Assembly: GCA_002391555.1 (NCBI GenBank)
Contig: DGFG01000138.1
Location: 882-9,436 of the forward strand
Direction of reading: 5' to 3'
DNA: 8,555 nucleotides
From: Firmicutes bacterium UBA3906
Lineage (GTDB): Bacteria; Bacillota; Clostridia; Caldicoprobacterales; DTU083
Below the pieces are notes generated by a model that saw only the letters and a list, made by a program, of their open reading frames with translations, searched no databases and was not told the origin of the DNA. Both the position numbers and the translations under genes were made by a program. Positions 6,113 to 8,555 of the stretch are shown here, one piece after another; within the stretch, counting starts at the first letter, position 1; every line of letters begins with the position of its first letter.

Positions 6113-7174
6113 ATGTCAGTTGAATTAAAACAGGTATACAAGGCAGCAGTTGTTGGTTTCGGAGGTATGGGTAGCTTTCACCTACAGCTGGCAAAAGACA
6201 TCGATAGACTCGAGTATGTGGGGTCCTATGATATAAAGGAGGATAGGCAGGAGGCAGCCAGACAGGCAGGTCTTAAAACCTATGATAGCCTTGACGAACT
6301 ATTAAAGGATGACTCCATTGATATAATTCTTATAGCAACACCCAATGATGTTCACAAGGACATAGCTGTAAGGGGCATGGAGGCAGGCAAACACATAATA
6401 TGTGAAAAACCAGTAACAATGAACTCTGCAGAGCTTCAGGAGATGATCGATGCCTCTGAGAGGACCGGCAAGCATTTATTTGTCCATCAAAATAGACGTT
6501 GGGATGAGGACTTCCTCACCATGAAAAAGATATATGACCAGGACATGTTAGGCGAGATATTTGCCATTGAGTCCAGGGTACACGGTTCAAGGGGTATTCC
6601 CGGTGACTGGAGGCAGGAAAAACAATATGGCGGTGGCATGGTACTAGACTGGGGAGTACATATCCTAGACCAGGCCCTCTTGATGGTAAAGGAAAAGGTA
6701 AAAAAGGTATATGCGGTCCTAACCTTTGTAACAAACCAGCTAGTTGATGATGGCTTTAAGGCAGAGCTAACCTTTGAAAGCGGCAAAAAGTTTTGGCTAG
6801 AGGTAGGGACTAGCAACTTTATTTCACTACCCCGTTGGTATATGTTAGGCAGCAACGGTACAGCCATGATTGAAAACTGGGGTATGGACGCCAAGGTTGT
6901 TGTAGCAAAGGGTAAGAGCGAAAAGGATATCGTTCCTGTAGTTACTGCAGCAGGCCTTACAAAAACAATGGCTCCTAGAAGAGAAGACACCATACACGAG
7001 ACTGTTGTTCCAATAGAGAAAAGCAATATAAAGGAATTTTATCAAAACGTAGTAGCAACCGTAGATGGCACAGAAGAAAAGGTTGTAAAGCTAGATGAGG
7101 TTATGCGTGTTATGAAGCTTATGGAAGCTATATTTGAGTCTGCTGAAAAGGGCCAGGTTGTAGACTTTGAGTAA
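6113..7174 (+). CDS. Gfo/Idh/MocA-family NAD(P)-dependent oxidoreductase
   Basis: The 353-residue length and order of motifs are typical of this family of sugar, inositol and related polyol dehydrogenases. The N-terminal Rossmann domain (about 8-128) has the dinucleotide motif VVGFGGMG (G15, G17, G20), and D40 in VGSYDI at the end of the second strand favours NAD over NADP. ATPNDVH precedes the family signature GKHIICEKP (E98-K99-P100), with K99 the catalytic lysine. In the C-terminal alpha/beta domain, GGGMVLDWGVHILDQ supplies D179 and H183, which complete the Lys-Asp-His set known from inositol dehydrogenase. It has no signal peptide and is presumably cytoplasmic. AAGGAGG (6100-6106), 6 bases from the ATG, is a near-ideal ribosome binding site. 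It has its own promoter and terminator and no sugar transporter or kinase beside it, so the substrate cannot be inferred. Confidence 0.93.
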   Translation: MSVELKQVYKAAVVGFGGMGSFHLQLAKDIDRLEYVGSYDIKEDRQEAARQAGLKTYDSLDELLKDDSIDIILIATPNDVHKDIAVRGMEAGKHIICEKPVTMNSAELQEMIDASERTGKHLFVHQNRRWDEDFLTMKKIYDQDMLGEIFAIESRVHGSRGIPGDWRQEKQYGGGMVLDWGVHILDQALLMVKEKVKKVYAVLTFVTNQLVDDGFKAELTFESGKKFWLEVGTSNFISLPRWYMLGSNGTAMIENWGMDAKVVVAKGKSEKDIVPVVTAAGLTKTMAPRREDTIHETVVPIEKSNIKEFYQNVVATVDGTEEKVVKLDEVMRVMKLMEAIFESAEKGQVVDFE

Positions 7175-7215
7175 TCGAACAATAGAAAAACTATCTTAAT
7201 ATAGGCTTAAAGTTT

Positions 7216-7241
7216 AAGGGGAGCTAAAAGGCTCCCTTTTT
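7216..7241 (+). terminator. Rho-independent terminator of the oxidoreductase gene
   Basis: AAGGGGAGCT (7216-7225) pairs with GGCTCCCTTT (7230-7239) through a 4-nt AAAA loop, with a GGGAGC/GCTCCC core and G-T wobbles at two positions, and runs into TTTTT (7237-7241). It lies 41 bases after the stop codon. Confidence 0.88.
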
Positions 7242-7314
7242 CGTTCGCCTTATTTTCTAAAGTAGCCCTAGGACATACCTAGCATGTTATGGTGGCAAGA
7301 GTAAACGAAAATAC

Positions 7315-7342
7315 TTGCACATCAAAATGTATATGGTATAAT
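7315..7342 (+). promoter_or_regulatory. Extended -10 promoter of the recombinase gene
   Basis: A perfect TATAAT (7337-7342) is preceded by TGG, giving an extended -10, and TTGCAC (7315-7320) lies 16 bases further upstream. Transcription would begin near 7349, about 32 bases before the ATG. A palindrome covers the -10 (next entry), which suggests repression. Confidence 0.6.
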
Positions 7343-7353
7343 ATGCATATACA
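7328..7353. repeat. Inverted repeat over the recombinase promoter, operator-like
   Basis: TGTATATG (7328-7335) and CATATACA (7346-7353) are perfect 8-base inverted arms around a 10-base centre that contains the TATAAT. The position on the -10 is what a repressor or autoregulating recombinase would use. The arms are AT-rich, so chance is not excluded. Confidence 0.45.
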
Positions 7354-7380
7354 GTGTACAAATATCGGATGTGATCAATT

Positions 7381-8472
7381 ATGGTAGAGGTTAAAATTAC
7401 TCAATCATACAAACTGTCACTGTCTTTTAAATATGACAAAAGGACCATTGATAAAATAAGGTCTATAGAGGGCAGGAAATGGGATACCCTTAATAAATAT
7501 TGGACTGTTCCAAATAACATTAATTCTATTAACGCTATCAGAGGATTGTTTAAAAAATCTGAGATAATTGATCAAACGAGTCTAGTTTATAACGATAATA
7601 AAGTTAAGGATATAACCTCCAAACAACCATTGTTAAAGAAAGTTGAAGATGAGCTGAAAATCAGAGGATATAGTTCTAAAACTATCAAAAGCTACAAAGG
7701 TCAGATAAGAAGATTCATAGAGTACCATGAAAAGTAACCTTATGCTCTAGATAAGCAGGACATAGATAACTACCTACTGCATCTGCTGGGTTCAAAAGAT
7801 ATTTCACATTCTTATGTAAATCAGATAGTTAGCGCCATCAAGTTTCTTTATAAGAATGTATATAATATGCAAAATATTTGTATAGACTTGGAAAGACCTA
7901 AAAAAGAGAAAAAGCTACCTGAAATATTGAGTAAAAACGAGATTTCTAAGTTATTAAAGGCTGTGAAGAATTTAAAACATAAAGCGATTTTATATTTAGT
8001 TTATTCAGCAGGACTTAGAGTAGGCGAGGTAGTAAAATTAAAACCAACTGATATTGATAGTGATAGGATGCTTATACACATAATTCAGGGGAAGGGCAAA
8101 AAAGACAGATACACTATACTTTCAGAGACTGCACTAAGTATACTTAGACAATATGTGAAAGTATACAAGCCTGAGCATTGGTTGTTCCCGGGACAACATC
8201 CTGATAAGCATCTTACGGAAAGGTCAGTACAAAAGGTGTTTGATAATGCACGAATTGACGCTAAAATCCGAAAGGATGTATCTGTACATAATCTTAGACA
8301 CTCATTTGCCACCCATTTACTCGAAGGTGGTGTAAACCTAAGATATATCCAGGAGCTACTTGGACATTCTAGTTCAAAAACCACTGAGATTTATACCCAT
8401 GTAACACAGAAAAATCTAAGCAATATCATAAGCCCACTAGATACTATAATGATGAATAAAGAAGAGGGTTAG
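7381..8472 (+). pseudogene. Tyrosine recombinase/integrase interrupted by one in-frame TAA
   Basis: One frame runs from the ATG at 7381 to the TAG at 8470-8472, broken only by TAA at 7735-7737 (codon 119). Joined, it encodes 363 residues. Residues 1-60 form a HARP-like N-terminal domain (LSFKYDKRTIDKIRSIEGRK, then KYWTVP). About 80-165 is the SAM-like core-binding domain, where the stop falls between EYHEK and PYALDKQDIDNYL. The catalytic domain keeps every key residue in joined numbering: R213 (GLRVGEV), K238 (GKGKKDR), H303 and R306 (HNLRHSFATHLL), H329 (LGHSSSKTTEIY) and nucleophile Y338. Translation alone gives a 118-residue front piece and, if started at ATG 7867, a 201-residue catalytic piece without DNA-clamping domain or visible ribosome binding site. 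A recent nonsense mutation is most likely; a sequencing error is the main alternative. Sites upstream of 7381 give only a weak GGATG ribosome binding site. Confidence 0.85.
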
Positions 8473-8477
8473 CCATA

Positions 8478-8517
8478 GTGGGGATATACGAAATACTTCG
8501 CTAATCCCACCATTTTT
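8478..8517 (+). terminator. Imperfect hairpin with T-run after the recombinase; terminator or recombination site
   Basis: GTGGGGAT (8478-8485) pairs with ATCCCAC (8504-8510) with one bulged G. Inside it CGAA (8489-8492) pairs with TTCG (8497-8500) around ATAC, and unpaired A and C lie between the two stems. ATTTTT follows at 8512-8517. The place, 5 bases after the stop codon, fits a terminator, but bulged bases and the inner palindrome resemble the next element, so a second role is possible. Confidence 0.55.
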
Positions 8518-8521
8518 AAGG

Positions 8522-8550
8522 GTATTCACGAACCATAAGTTCGGGAATGC
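8522..8550. repeat. Imperfect palindrome with ACGAAC/GTTCG core downstream of the recombinase
   Basis: GTATTCACGAAC (8522-8533) pairs with GTTCGGGAATGC (8539-8550) through a 5-base centre CATAA, 12 positions with one A-G mismatch and one wobble. It lacks a T-run, so it is not a terminator. Two 11-12 base arms around a short asymmetric centre is the usual shape of a tyrosine-recombinase core site, though REP-like repeats look similar. The window ends 5 bases later. Confidence 0.6.
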
Positions 8551-8555
8551 AATAG

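Noticed and set aside
6487..7045. Open frames on the - strand inside the oxidoreductase gene, and similar ones inside the other genes
   Set aside because: They overlap well-supported genes antisense, have no ribosome binding sites and no recognisable domain.
7735..7737. Programmed read-through or recoding of the stop in the recombinase
   Set aside because: The codon is TAA, which is neither pyrrolysine (TAG) nor selenocysteine (TGA), the context AAG-TAA-CCT is not a known read-through signal, and other genes here end normally at TAA.
8522..8550. Canonical integron attC site
   Set aside because: The arms do not match the RYYYAAC/GTTRRRY core sites, and no R''/L''/L'/R' arrangement could be laid out, so it is reported only as an unclassified palindrome.
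1..8555. CRISPR array, tRNA, rRNA or insertion sequence
   Set aside because: No regularly spaced direct repeats, no cloverleaf-like sequence and no transposase were seen; the only mobile-type gene is the recombinase.

Overview
The window looks like a chromosomal stretch from a low-GC Gram-positive anaerobe (Bacillota, Clostridia or Tissierellia-like). The evidence is an AT-rich sequence with AGA/AGG-rich arginine usage, strong Shine-Dalgarno sequences (AGGAGG, AAAGGAG, GGGGG types), hairpin-plus-T-run terminators between most transcription units, a YcxB-type membrane protein, a single-chain M16C protease and a clostridial-type tyrosine integrase. The exact genus cannot be read from the sequence.

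Layout: (1) 1-312, the C-terminal end of an SGNH/GDSL hydrolase on the + strand. It converges on (2) 449-3373, a 974-residue M16C (presequence-protease/falcilysin type) zinc peptidase on the - strand; two hairpin terminators lie back to back between them (358-390 and 394-435). (3) 3374-3712, a divergent intergenic region with promoters facing each way. (4) 3713-4234, a two-pass YcxB-like membrane protein. (5) 4365-5841, a probable two-gene operon of a Cu/Zn superoxide dismutase (sodC) and a zinc amidase with a peptidoglycan-binding domain, both without export signals, closed by a strong terminator at 5861-5908. (6) 6113-7174, a monocistronic Gfo/Idh/MocA NAD(P)-dependent oxidoreductase with its own promoter and terminator. 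(7) 7315-8550, an accessory module: a tyrosine recombinase gene with a palindrome over its promoter, one in-frame TAA stop that breaks it, and two imperfect palindromes just after it at the right edge.

The first six units look like ordinary housekeeping or accessory metabolism with no shared pathway. The sodC-amidase pair is the only clear operon; lack of export signals, a Tyr/Asn-rich N-terminal tail on the SOD and CwlC-like architecture of the amidase make a sporulation role possible, but this is inference. The most unusual part is the recombinase end. The integrase has a HARP-like N-terminal extension and all catalytic residues, but is interrupted once at codon 119. The DNA on both sides of it carries related ACGAA...CTT(C)G sequences, and the two downstream palindromes share an ACGAA/TTCG core. 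These could be recombination sites, or simply terminators or REP-like repeats; the window ends before this can be resolved.
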